From an uncultured Lachnospiraceae bacterium (lineage in GTDB: Bacteria > Bacillota > Clostridia > Lachnospirales > Lachnospiraceae): DNA of 13,102 bases. The stretch covers positions 1 to 13,102 of the forward strand of contig CAJUSO010000073.1 of NCBI GenBank assembly GCA_910588965.1. The letters are read 5' to 3'. Position numbers and translations under genes: made by a program. Below, piece after piece: positions 1-6,048 of this stretch. Position 1 is the stretch's first letter, and each line of letters begins with the position of its first letter. A model generated the notes under the pieces. It saw nothing but the letters and a program-made list of their open reading frames with translations. It was not told where the DNA came from and searched no databases.

Positions 1-37
1 TAAAGCCGCCTTTGGCTCTATGGTTTCCCATGAATGG

Positions 38-66
38 AGTATAGCACACATTTCCGTGCCAGGCAA
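38..66 (-). promoter_or_regulatory. Candidate promoter reading left, out of the window
   Basis: On the minus strand a -35-like TTGCCT (61-66) is followed after exactly 17 bases by TATACT (38-43), and the -10 is extended by TGC. Transcription would start near base 31 and leave the window, so its gene is not visible. A short inverted repeat (AGCC/GGCT) lies at 4-18, within the predicted transcript. The hexamer match is only moderate, so this is a candidate. Confidence 0.4.
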
Positions 67-297
67 TTACAATATGCTAATTTCTCTCAATAGCTTGTGC
101 CAAACTGCCTGTCATCTTCCCATAAGCATTATTTCCCGGCTAAAGCCTTTCACTATCTTTTCTCCCTATCTGCAATGAGAATTTTCACCACTGCGCCTCT
201 CCTTCCCCAGCTTATGTTGCACGCTTCAAAACCAAGCCAGGGCATTCCCTGATTTTCCGTCCAATATTGGGATTATTTACTTGGAAATGTATTCCCG
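67..297. other. Non-coding region downstream of feoAB
   Basis: I see no supported gene here. A weak hairpin, CAGGG-AATG-CCCTG read on the minus strand (238-251) and followed by GCTTGGTTTT, could help end the feoAB transcript, but its stem is only 5 bp. CCAATATTGG at 261-270 is a perfect 10-bp palindrome. The small cysteine-rich membrane protein gene that sometimes follows feoB in Clostridia is not present. Confidence 0.4.
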
Positions 298-2649
298 TTA
301 AAACATCATGCCCCCAACCAGGCTGACTGCCAATGCGCAGGCCCAAGCCACCAGGCACTGCTCCACCACAATCCCAAGGGCCCATTTCCACCCCAGTTCC
401 CGCCGTATGGAAGCGACTGCCGCCACGCAGGGGGTATACAGCAGGCAAAACACCAGGATGGACGCAGCTGCCGCAGGGGAAATCGCCGCAAGGAGCGCCT
501 CCCGGCTCCCAAACAGCACATGCAAGGTGGATACCACGCTCTCCTTGGCCATAAACCCTGTCATCAGAGCCGTGGAAACCCGCCAGTCCCCAAACCCCAG
601 GGGCGCAAACACAGGAGCCACCATCCCTGCGGCCACCGCCAGCATGCTGTCTTTGGAGTCTTCCACGATATCCAGCCGGAAATCAAAGGTCTGTAAAAAC
701 CAGACCACAATCGTGGCGATAAAAATAACGGTAAAGGCCCTCTGCAGGAAATCCTTCGCTTTCTCCCACATCAGCCGCATCACATTTTTCATCCCCGGCA
801 TCCGGTAGTTGGGAAGCTCCATGACGAAAGGCACCGCTTCCCCATGGAAGGCAAACCTTTTGGACACCAAGGCCACCAATATGGACACGGCGATTCCTGT
901 AAAATAAAGAGCCACCATCACCAGCCCGCCGTATTCCGGGAAAAAGGCCGCGGCAAAAAAGCCGTAAATAGGGAGCTTTGCCGTACAGCTCATAAAGGGC
1001 GTCAGAAGGATTGTCATCTTCCGGTCGCGCTCTGAGGGGAGGGTACGGCTTGCCATCACCCCGGGCACTGTGCAGCCAAACCCTACCAGCATGGGCACGA
1101 TGCTCCTCCCGGAAAGCCCGATTTTCCGGAGCAGCTTATCCATCACAAATGCCACCCGCGCCATATAGCCGCTGTCCTCTAAAATAGAAAGGAAGAAAAA
1201 CATAACCGCAATGACGGGCACGAAGCTCAGCACGCTCCCCACGCCGCCAAAAATCCCGTCCATCACCAGGGAATGCAGCGCCTCATTGACCTTCCCTGCC
1301 GCCAAGGCATAATCCACAGCCTCTGCCAATAGGCTAATCCCCCGTTCCAAGGCCTCCTGCAGCCATGCGCCAACGACACTGAAGGTCAGCCAGAACACCA
1401 CGGCCATAATCCCTACAAAAGCTGGGATTGCCGTATATTTCCCCACCAGGAATGTATCCAGCCTCCGGCTGCGCTCATGCTCCCGGCTCTCTTTCGGCTT
1501 TACCACAGTGTCCCGGCACAGCTTCTGGATAAAGGAATACCGCATATCCGCAATGGCAGCCGCCCTGTCCATCCCCCGCTCTTCCTCCATCTGGGTGATG
1601 ATATGCTCTAGCATCTCCTTCTCGTTCTGGGAAAGCCCCAAGGCCTCAAGGATCCGCACATCCCCCTCCACCAGCTTACTGGCCGCAAAACGCACGGGGA
1701 TATCCGCTTCCCTGGCATGGTCTTCAATCAGATGCATAATCCCATGAAGGCACCTATGTACCGCACCGCCGTGCGCCTCCTTGTCGCAGAAATCCATACG
1801 CCCAGGCCGCTCCTGGAACTTTGCCACATGGACGGCATGGCTGATCAATTCCCCAATCCCCTCATTTTTCGCCGCAGAGATTGGGACGACTGGGATGCCT
1901 AACAGTTCCTCCATCTCATTAATATGGACAGAGCCGCCGTTGCCCCGCATCTCATCCATCATGTTCAAAGCCAGCACCATAGGGATGCCGAGCTCCATCA
2001 GCTGCATGGTCAAGTACAGGTTCCGCTCAATATTGGTGGCATCCACGATATTGATAATGCCCGTAGGCTTCTCATTAATAATGAACTGCCTTGAGACGAT
2101 TTCCTCGCTGCTGTATGGGGACAGGGAATAGATGCCGGGAAGGTCCGTCACCCTGGTGTCCGGATGCCCTTTGATGGAGCCGCTCTTCTGCTCTACCGTC
2201 ACCCCTGGGAAATTACCCACATGCTGGTTGGCGCCAGTCAGCTGGTTAAACAGGGTCGTCTTCCCGCAATTCTGGTTCCCGGCCAGGGCGAAGGTTAACG
2301 TCATCCCCTCCGCCAGCGGGTGTTCTTCTGCTTTTACATGGTATCTGCCGCCCTCCCCGAGCCCGGGGTGCTGCCGCTCTGCGCGGCGGGCTTTGGGCGC
2401 TTCCCTTCCCGCCCTGCTGCCGGCTGCTTTTTCCTGTACTTCAATCTGGGCTGCATCTGCCAGGCGCAGGGTAAGCTCATACCCATGGATGCAAAGTTCC
2501 ATCGGGTCTCCCATAGGCGCATACTTCACCAGCGTCACCTCCGCGCCGGGGATGACCCCCATATCCAGGAAATGCTGCCGCAGCGCCCCTTCCCCGCCCA
2601 CTGCCGTAATGATAGCTGATGTCCCGATTTCCAATTCCTTTAATGTCAT
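298..2649 (-). CDS. feoB: Ferrous iron transporter, FeoA-FeoB fusion
   Basis: This is a GTP-driven Fe(II) importer of the inner membrane, carrying FeoA and FeoB on one 783-residue chain. Residues 1-72 form a FeoA SH3-like domain, followed by a charged linker to about 115. The G domain shows G1 GNQNCGKT (124-131), the G2 threonine in FPGVTVEQ, G3 DLPG (169-172) and G4 NMMD (229-232). A helical insertion and then a polytopic membrane domain from about 400 follow, with conserved cysteines in FGCTVPG, FMSCTAK and LYTPC, as expected for the Gate regions. I chose ATG at 2649 because AAGGTGAT lies 4 bases upstream and FeoA proteins usually start MTLKEL. A GTG at 2658 would add three residues but has no separate ribosome site. 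The separate feoA and feoB genes of many bacteria are fused here. No feoC is seen. The gene is divergent from the SPFH operon. Confidence 0.96.
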   Translation of the reverse strand: MTLKELEIGTSAIITAVGGEGALRQHFLDMGVIPGAEVTLVKYAPMGDPMELCIHGYELTLRLADAAQIEVQEKAAGSRAGREAPKARRAERQHPGLGEGGRYHVKAEEHPLAEGMTLTFALAGNQNCGKTTLFNQLTGANQHVGNFPGVTVEQKSGSIKGHPDTRVTDLPGIYSLSPYSSEEIVSRQFIINEKPTGIINIVDATNIERNLYLTMQLMELGIPMVLALNMMDEMRGNGGSVHINEMEELLGIPVVPISAAKNEGIGELISHAVHVAKFQERPGRMDFCDKEAHGGAVHRCLHGIMHLIEDHAREADIPVRFAASKLVEGDVRILEALGLSQNEKEMLEHIITQMEEERGMDRAAAIADMRYSFIQKLCRDTVVKPKESREHERSRRLDTFLVGKYTAIPAFVGIMAVVFWLTFSVVGAWLQEALERGISLLAEAVDYALAAGKVNEALHSLVMDGIFGGVGSVLSFVPVIAVMFFFLSILEDSGYMARVAFVMDKLLRKIGLSGRSIVPMLVGFGCTVPGVMASRTLPSERDRKMTILLTPFMSCTAKLPIYGFFAAAFFPEYGGLVMVALYFTGIAVSILVALVSKRFAFHGEAVPFVMELPNYRMPGMKNVMRLMWEKAKDFLQRAFTVIFIATIVVWFLQTFDFRLDIVEDSKDSMLAVAAGMVAPVFAPLGFGDWRVSTALMTGFMAKESVVSTLHVLFGSREALLAAISPAAAASILVFCLLYTPCVAAVASIRRELGWKWALGIVVEQCLVAWACALAVSLVGGMMF

Positions 2650-2700
2650 TCCTATCACCTTCTGCTTTTCTTTTTCCTCTTCCTATAACCAAAATCCATC

Positions 2701-2745
2701 ACTACCTATAGTTAGTCTGCACTATCTTTACTCACTTGTCAAGTG
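2701..2745 (-). promoter_or_regulatory. feoAB upstream control region with two inverted repeats
   Basis: Reading toward feoAB there is a perfect TTGACA (2737-2742) inside the odd palindrome CACTTG-T-CAAGTG (2733-2745). At the standard 17-base spacing the -10 would be CAGACT (2714-2719), which matches only 3 of 6 positions. Overlapping that -10 and the predicted start is a 16-bp near-perfect dyad, ACTACCTATAGTTAGT (2701-2716, 14 of 16 symmetric). This layout suits a repressor site on an iron-uptake gene, for example for a DtxR- or Fur-family protein. The sequence is not a clear match to either consensus as I remember them, so the regulator is unknown. Confidence 0.4.
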
Positions 2746-2762
2746 TTTCTTAAAATTTCCTC

Positions 2763-2791
2763 TTGCTAAAATGATATTATTATGATATCAT
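2763..2791 (+). promoter_or_regulatory. Promoter of the SPFH-RHH operon
   Basis: TTGCTA (2763-2768) and TATCAT (2786-2791, 5 of 6 to consensus) are separated by 17 bases. The start would lie near 2798, giving a leader of about 25 bases before the ATG at 2823. The spacer and -10 are covered by an inverted repeat annotated separately. Confidence 0.55.
2771..2791. promoter_or_regulatory. 21-bp operator-like dyad over the SPFH promoter
   Basis: ATGATATTATTATGATATCAT is symmetric at 18 of 21 positions about a central base. It contains a perfect 12-bp palindrome, TATGATATCATA (2781-2792). ATGATAT also recurs as a direct repeat at 2771 and 2782, 11 bases apart or about one helical turn. The dyad spans the promoter spacer and -10, so bound protein should block transcription. 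Two readings are possible: a metal-dependent repressor site (Fur boxes are similarly AT-rich dyads), or the operator of the RHH protein encoded as second gene of the operon. Confidence 0.45.
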
Positions 2792-2822
2792 ATAAATATC
2801 GAAAAGAAAGGATGTGTTCTCT

Positions 2823-3809
2823 ATGAAAGAAAAAAAACTAACGATCGGCAAACATGGCATGGCAGTCCTCCTGCTTTCCTTCCTGATTTATGCAGCGGCT
2901 ATGGCAGGCACGGTATGGAGCGCGTCAAATGGAGTTTACCCGCTTCTGGCACTATGTATTTTCTTACTGTCCACTACCTGGCTCCTCTGGCCTGGGCTGA
3001 AAGTCCTACGCCCGCAGGAAGCCCTGGTGCTGACTTTATTCGGGAAATATATCGGCACGCTCAAAGAGCCTGGCTTTTATTTCGTAAACCCCTTCTGCTC
3101 TGCTGTCAACCCAGCGGCCAAGACAAAGCTGAACCAGAGCGGGGATGTTAAGAGCGGAAGCCAACTGCAAGCCGCTACGGAACTTGCCTCCCTCTCCAAT
3201 AAGATTTCCTTGAAAATCATGACCCTTAACAACAGCAGGCAGAAAATCAATGACTGCCTTGGCAACCCCATCGAGATAGGGATTGCTGTGACCTGGCGGA
3301 TCCAGGATACGGCTAAGGCTGTCTTTAACGTGGATAATTACAAGGAGTTCCTCTCCCTCCAGTGCGACAGCGCCTTGCGCAACATCGTCCGGATTTACCC
3401 TTATGATGTTTCCCCGAATGTGGACACCACAGGAGACGGCATTGCGGACGAAGGCAGCCTCCGGGGCTCCAGCGAGACCGTGGCTTCCAGGATCCGGGAT
3501 GAAATCCAGCTGCGGGTACGGGAAGCTGGGATTGAGGTAGTGGAAGCCCGTATCACCCATTTGGCCTATGCGCCGGAAATCGCAGCGGTCATGCTCCAGC
3601 GCCAGCAGGCCTCCGCCATTATTGACGCACGGAAAATGATTGTGGACGGAGCCGTGGGCATGGTGGAGATGGCCCTGGAGCATTTAAGCCAGGACCAGGT
3701 TGTGGAATTGGATGAAGAGAGGAAGGCTGCGATGGTATCAAACCTTCTGGTCGTGCTCTGTGGGAACCATGACGCACAGCCAGTTGTAAATTCCGGAAGC
3801 CTTTATTAA
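2823..3809 (+). CDS. SPFH/band-7 domain membrane protein
   Basis: This 328-residue protein has two hydrophobic segments near the N-terminus (about residues 10-31 and 37-57). They are followed by a band-7/SPFH domain beginning around the motif RPQEALVLTLFGKYIGT and running to about residue 290, with the usual helical C-terminal part (AYAPEIAAVMLQRQQASAII). SPFH proteins oligomerise at membranes and scaffold microdomains or proteases. No catalytic residues are expected. The start is ATG 2823, since AAAGG ends 11 bases before it. A GTG at 2814 would sit almost on that ribosome site. The stop is 5 bases before the next ORF, so the two are cotranscribed and probably translationally coupled. The specific role is unknown. 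Confidence 0.85.
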   Translation: MKEKKLTIGKHGMAVLLLSFLIYAAAMAGTVWSASNGVYPLLALCIFLLSTTWLLWPGLKVLRPQEALVLTLFGKYIGTLKEPGFYFVNPFCSAVNPAAKTKLNQSGDVKSGSQLQAATELASLSNKISLKIMTLNNSRQKINDCLGNPIEIGIAVTWRIQDTAKAVFNVDNYKEFLSLQCDSALRNIVRIYPYDVSPNVDTTGDGIADEGSLRGSSETVASRIRDEIQLRVREAGIEVVEARITHLAYAPEIAAVMLQRQQASAIIDARKMIVDGAVGMVEMALEHLSQDQVVELDEERKAAMVSNLLVVLCGNHDAQPVVNSGSLY

Positions 3810-3814
3810 ATCCT

Positions 3815-4018
3815 ATGGCAGATACGAACAAGAAGCAAATCCCCTTACGGCTGTCCAAAAAGCTCTATGACGCAATCGCAGCCTGGGCAGAGGATGATTT
3901 CCGCTCCGTCAACGGCCAGATTGAATACCTCCTGTCCGAATGCGTCAGGCAGCGCAAGAAAAACGGCAAGTATGTCTCTGATGGAATCGACGTGCCGCCG
4001 GATTTGGATATCCATTAA
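3815..4018 (+). CDS. Arc-like ribbon-helix-helix protein
   Basis: This 67-residue basic protein has a predicted beta strand (KQIPLRLSKK), a first helix (LYDAIAAWAEDDF) and a second helix (SVNGQIEYLLSECVRQR). This is the order of the Arc/MetJ ribbon-helix-helix DNA-binding fold, which works as a dimer with its strands in the major groove. The C-terminal tail (from about residue 50) is polar and ends in DLDIH. It follows the SPFH gene after a 5-base gap, so they form one operon. Such Arc-like proteins are sometimes labelled antitoxins, but the partner here is a membrane scaffold rather than a recognisable toxin. Autoregulation at the 2771-2791 dyad is my inference. Confidence 0.75.
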   Translation: MADTNKKQIPLRLSKKLYDAIAAWAEDDFRSVNGQIEYLLSECVRQRKKNGKYVSDGIDVPPDLDIH

Positions 4019-4024
4019 CCATGG

Positions 4025-4106
4025 AAGGATAACATACTGCAGCAGATTACATAGCAGGCAGAGCCCCTGCAAGATTTTAGAAGTAACATGCTGCAGTATC
4101 CTTTTT
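4025..4106 (+). terminator. Compound hairpin terminator after the SPFH-RHH operon
   Basis: An outer stem pairs TACTGCAGCA (4035-4044) with TGCTGCAGTA (4089-4098). It is extended, across a bulge at 4030-4034, by AAGGA (4025-4029) with TCCTT (4099-4103). The 44-base interior holds a second hairpin, GCAGG/CCTGC (4054-4058 and 4066-4070). TTTTT follows at 4102-4106 and another T-run at 4115-4120. The T-tract supports intrinsic termination. The nested structure is larger than usual. Confidence 0.6.
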
Positions 4107-4135
4107 ACCATATGTTTTTTCTGTTTCTGTATATT

Positions 4136-4187
4136 TTGCACAATTTTTGATTCTTATTCCCTTGATTCAATGCGTTTTTTTGTGCAA
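4136..4187. repeat. 8-bp inverted repeat upstream of the LysR-type gene
   Basis: TTGCACAA (4136-4143) and TTGTGCAA (4180-4187) are perfect inverted copies 36 bases apart in an AT-rich stretch. They could be paired half-sites for a regulator, or a long-loop hairpin. They lie about 80-130 bases upstream of the LysR-type promoter. The rest of 4107-4265 shows no gene. Confidence 0.3.
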
Positions 4188-4265
4188 TATTACTATTCTA
4201 TTATTTTCCCTGCCAGTTTGCCCCCTTATCTTCCATACGAAATAAACGAATTTCTGCTATCCGCA

Positions 4266-4294
4266 TTGACAGATGCAATTTCCGAATCTATAAT
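4266..4294 (+). promoter_or_regulatory. Consensus sigma-A promoter of the LysR-type gene
   Basis: TTGACA (4266-4271), a 17-base spacer and TATAAT (4289-4294) match the housekeeping consensus at all 12 positions. The transcript would start near 4301, leaving about 20 bases of leader containing GGAGG (4307-4311), 9 bases before the ATG. Confidence 0.9.
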
Positions 4295-4320
4295 AGAGGC
4301 AACGATGGAGGCGGGAGACG

Positions 4321-5232
4321 ATGGACGTTAATTATGAACTCTACAAAGTATTTTACCATGTGGCTTCTTCCTTAAGCTTTTCAGAGGCCTCAAAAAAACT
4401 ATATATTTCCCAGTCAGCCGTCAGCCAGTCCATCAAGACGCTGGAGCGGAAGCTGGAACAGCCTTTGTTCATCCGCAGCACCAAGCGGGTGCAGCTTACC
4501 CCGGCAGGGAAAATGCTGTTAAAGCATGTTGAGCCTGCCGTCAACCTAATACAGCGTGGGGAAAGCCAGCTCCTAAGCCCTGCCGCACTAGGGTTCGGGG
4601 AGCTCCATATCGGAGCCAGCGATACGATTTGCCGTTACTTTTTGGTGCCTTACCTGGGGCAGTTCCGTAAGGATTTCCCCGACATCCCTATTAAGGTGAC
4701 AAATGCGACTTCTTTAAGCTGCGTAGACCTGCTGGCGCAGGGAAAAGTGGATCTGATTATTACCAATTATCCCAATTCCCGTATGGACAGCGCCTACATC
4801 CAGAAAACCGTGGCTGCTTTTACAGACGTGTTTATTGCCAACCCTGCCTACTATGATTTAAAAGGGCAGGAAGTTACTTTTGAACAGCTTCAGGGATACC
4901 CCATTTTAATGCTGGAGCGCAGGAGCACTACCAGCGAATACCTGCGCAAGCTTTTTTTACAGCAGCAATTGGAACTGGTGCCTGAAGTGGAACTGAGCAG
5001 CAATGATTTGCTGATTGATTTGGCCCGGATTGGGCTTGGCATTGCCTTTATCCCGGATTTCTGCCTTTCCAAACAGGAAGGGGATTTGTATGTCATCCAT
5101 ACAAAAGAACAGATTCCAAGACGCAGGATGGTGGCCGCCATGAACCCCAGCCTCCCATTTTCTGCATCTGCCCATGAATTTTTAAGCCGGCTTCCTGAAA
5201 TCAGCGGGGACGGGCAGGGCTGCACTGGATAG
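4321..5232 (+). CDS. LysR-family transcriptional regulator
   Basis: This 303-residue protein has the normal LysR-type length. Residues 1-60 form the winged helix-turn-helix (FSEASKKLYISQSAVSQSIK, then KLEQPLFIR and the wing VQLTPAGKMLL). A linker helix follows, then a periplasmic-binding-protein-like effector domain from about 92 to 290. The effector is not predictable from sequence. GGAGG sits 9 bases before ATG 4321. LysR regulators usually control themselves and a neighbouring gene. The glyoxalase-like gene starts 65 bases after its stop with no visible terminator, so it is the natural target or partner, but this is inference. Confidence 0.92.
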   Translation: MDVNYELYKVFYHVASSLSFSEASKKLYISQSAVSQSIKTLERKLEQPLFIRSTKRVQLTPAGKMLLKHVEPAVNLIQRGESQLLSPAALGFGELHIGASDTICRYFLVPYLGQFRKDFPDIPIKVTNATSLSCVDLLAQGKVDLIITNYPNSRMDSAYIQKTVAAFTDVFIANPAYYDLKGQEVTFEQLQGYPILMLERRSTTSEYLRKLFLQQQLELVPEVELSSNDLLIDLARIGLGIAFIPDFCLSKQEGDLYVIHTKEQIPRRRMVAAMNPSLPFSASAHEFLSRLPEISGDGQGCTG

Positions 5233-5297
5233 GGATCTAAGGGCTGGCATTGCAGGCGCCTTTCCACAGACATGCAGCAAAGACAGGAGGGAAGCTT

Positions 5298-5666
5298 ATG
5301 TCTTTTAAAATGGTCCATGAAAACTACAATGTACAGGATTTACAGAAATCCATCGCTTTTTACCAGGAGGCCTTCGGCTTATCAGAGGTGCGCCGCAAGG
5401 AGGCCGCAGACGGCAGCTTTATCATTGTGTACCTATCCAATGAAGAAAGCAGTTTCCAATTGGAACTCACCTGGCTGAAGGAAAAAGAAGGCCCCTATGA
5501 CTTAGGGGACTGCGAATTCCACCTGGCATTTGAGACAGATAATTACGAAGCCGCCCATGCAAAGCATGAAGCTATGGGATGCATCTGCTATGAGAATCCT
5601 TCTATGGGCATTTACTTTGTGGCAGACCCAGACGGCTATTGGCTGGAAGTAATCCCTGCCAGATAG
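5298..5666 (+). CDS. gloA: VOC-family lactoylglutathione lyase-like protein (glyoxalase I)
   Basis: This 122-residue single-domain enzyme of the vicinal oxygen chelate fold has paired beta-alpha-beta-beta-beta units. All four expected metal ligands of bacterial glyoxalase I are visible: His7 (VHENYNV), Glu56 (FQLELT), His75 (FHLAFE) and Glu117 (YWLEVI). The family converts the hemithioacetal of methylglyoxal and glutathione to S-lactoylglutathione, usually with Ni or Co in bacterial enzymes. Many Clostridia lack glutathione, so the true thiol or substrate may differ. The start is ATG 5298, as AGGAGG (5285-5290) is 7 bases upstream. In-frame upstream codons would give a non-homologous extension. 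It lies between the LysR-type gene and the HPr-like gene and is probably cotranscribed with one or both. Confidence 0.85.
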   Translation: MSFKMVHENYNVQDLQKSIAFYQEAFGLSEVRRKEAADGSFIIVYLSNEESSFQLELTWLKEKEGPYDLGDCEFHLAFETDNYEAAHAKHEAMGCICYENPSMGIYFVADPDGYWLEVIPAR

Positions 5667-5731
5667 CGGCTCTGCAATCATAAATAGCAACAAGTGGATA
5701 GAAAGCCTTTATCAGAAAGGAGTGTTTTATT

Positions 5732-5968
5732 ATGAAACTTTACAAAATTGATAACGTAGATGAATTTATGGGGATTGTCGACCAATGCAAAGGGACCGTA
5801 GAATTGGTTTCCAAGGAAGGCGACCGCCTGAACCTGAAATCACAGCTGACAAAATTTGTCACTGTAACGGAACTGTTCCACAACGAATCCTTAATCAATG
5901 AGCTAGAGTTAGTGGCATATGAGAAAGAAGATATCGAGCTTCTCCTAAAATATATGTTTGGGAATTAA
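5732..5968 (+). CDS. Small HPr-like protein lacking the active-site histidine loop
   Basis: This 78-residue protein aligns by eye with the second two thirds of HPr. TVELVSKEGDRLNLKS (residues 22-37) matches the HPr strand-turn region that ends in the regulatory serine motif NLKS (Ser46 in Bacillus subtilis HPr). INELELVAYEKEDIELLLKYM matches the last strand and helix. The N-terminal part is about nine residues shorter than HPr. The loop that carries the phosphorylated His15 (GxHARP) is missing, and no histidine lies nearby, so PTS phosphotransfer is unlikely. The conserved serine (Ser37) would fit a Crh-like or purely structural role. AAAGGAG (5716-5722) lies 9 bases before the ATG. The terminator at 6004-6048 follows. 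The fold assignment is inferred from pattern, not from a search. Confidence 0.6.
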   Translation: MKLYKIDNVDEFMGIVDQCKGTVELVSKEGDRLNLKSQLTKFVTVTELFHNESLINELELVAYEKEDIELLLKYMFGN

Positions 5969-6003
5969 GCACGGGAAGCAAGTAACCCCCCAGAGGATGG
6001 GAA

Positions 6004-6048
6004 GGGCAGGCAATGGCATCTGTATAGGAGCCAGCGCCTGCCCCTTTT
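6004..6048 (+). terminator. Rho-independent terminator of the LysR/gloA/HPr-like block
   Basis: The stem GGGCAGGC (6004-6011)/GCCTGCCC (6036-6043) continues inward, after a 2x2 internal loop, with TGGC (6014-6017)/GCCA (6030-6033) around a 12-base loop. TTTT follows at 6045-6048. The T-run overlaps the stop codon (6047-6049) of the convergent helicase gene. The hairpin could slow transcripts from the other side too, but there is no T-run on that strand. Confidence 0.85.

Noticed and set aside
153..191. Mini-frame on the minus strand, GTG followed by KILIADREKR and a stop, with AGGAG upstream
   Set aside because: It resembles a response-regulator start but stops after about 12 codons, and no continuation is visible in other frames.
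308..808. 166-codon plus-strand frame
   Set aside because: Antisense to the FeoB membrane domain, with no ribosome site.
2701..2716. ACTA...TAGT dyad considered as a second BlaI operator
   Set aside because: The spacing between half-sites (8 bases) differs from the 4 bases in the blaI operator, and the outer bases do not match.
2132..2785. 217-codon plus-strand frame
   Set aside because: Antisense to the FeoA and G-domain coding region and to the feo promoter region. Composition is Pro/Ser/Cys-rich, as expected of a shadow.
3036..3683. 215-codon minus-strand frame
   Set aside because: Antisense to the SPFH gene.
4025..4106. Nested hairpin considered as a riboswitch or attenuator
   Set aside because: It follows the RHH stop, and the next gene has its own consensus promoter further downstream, so a terminator explains it better.
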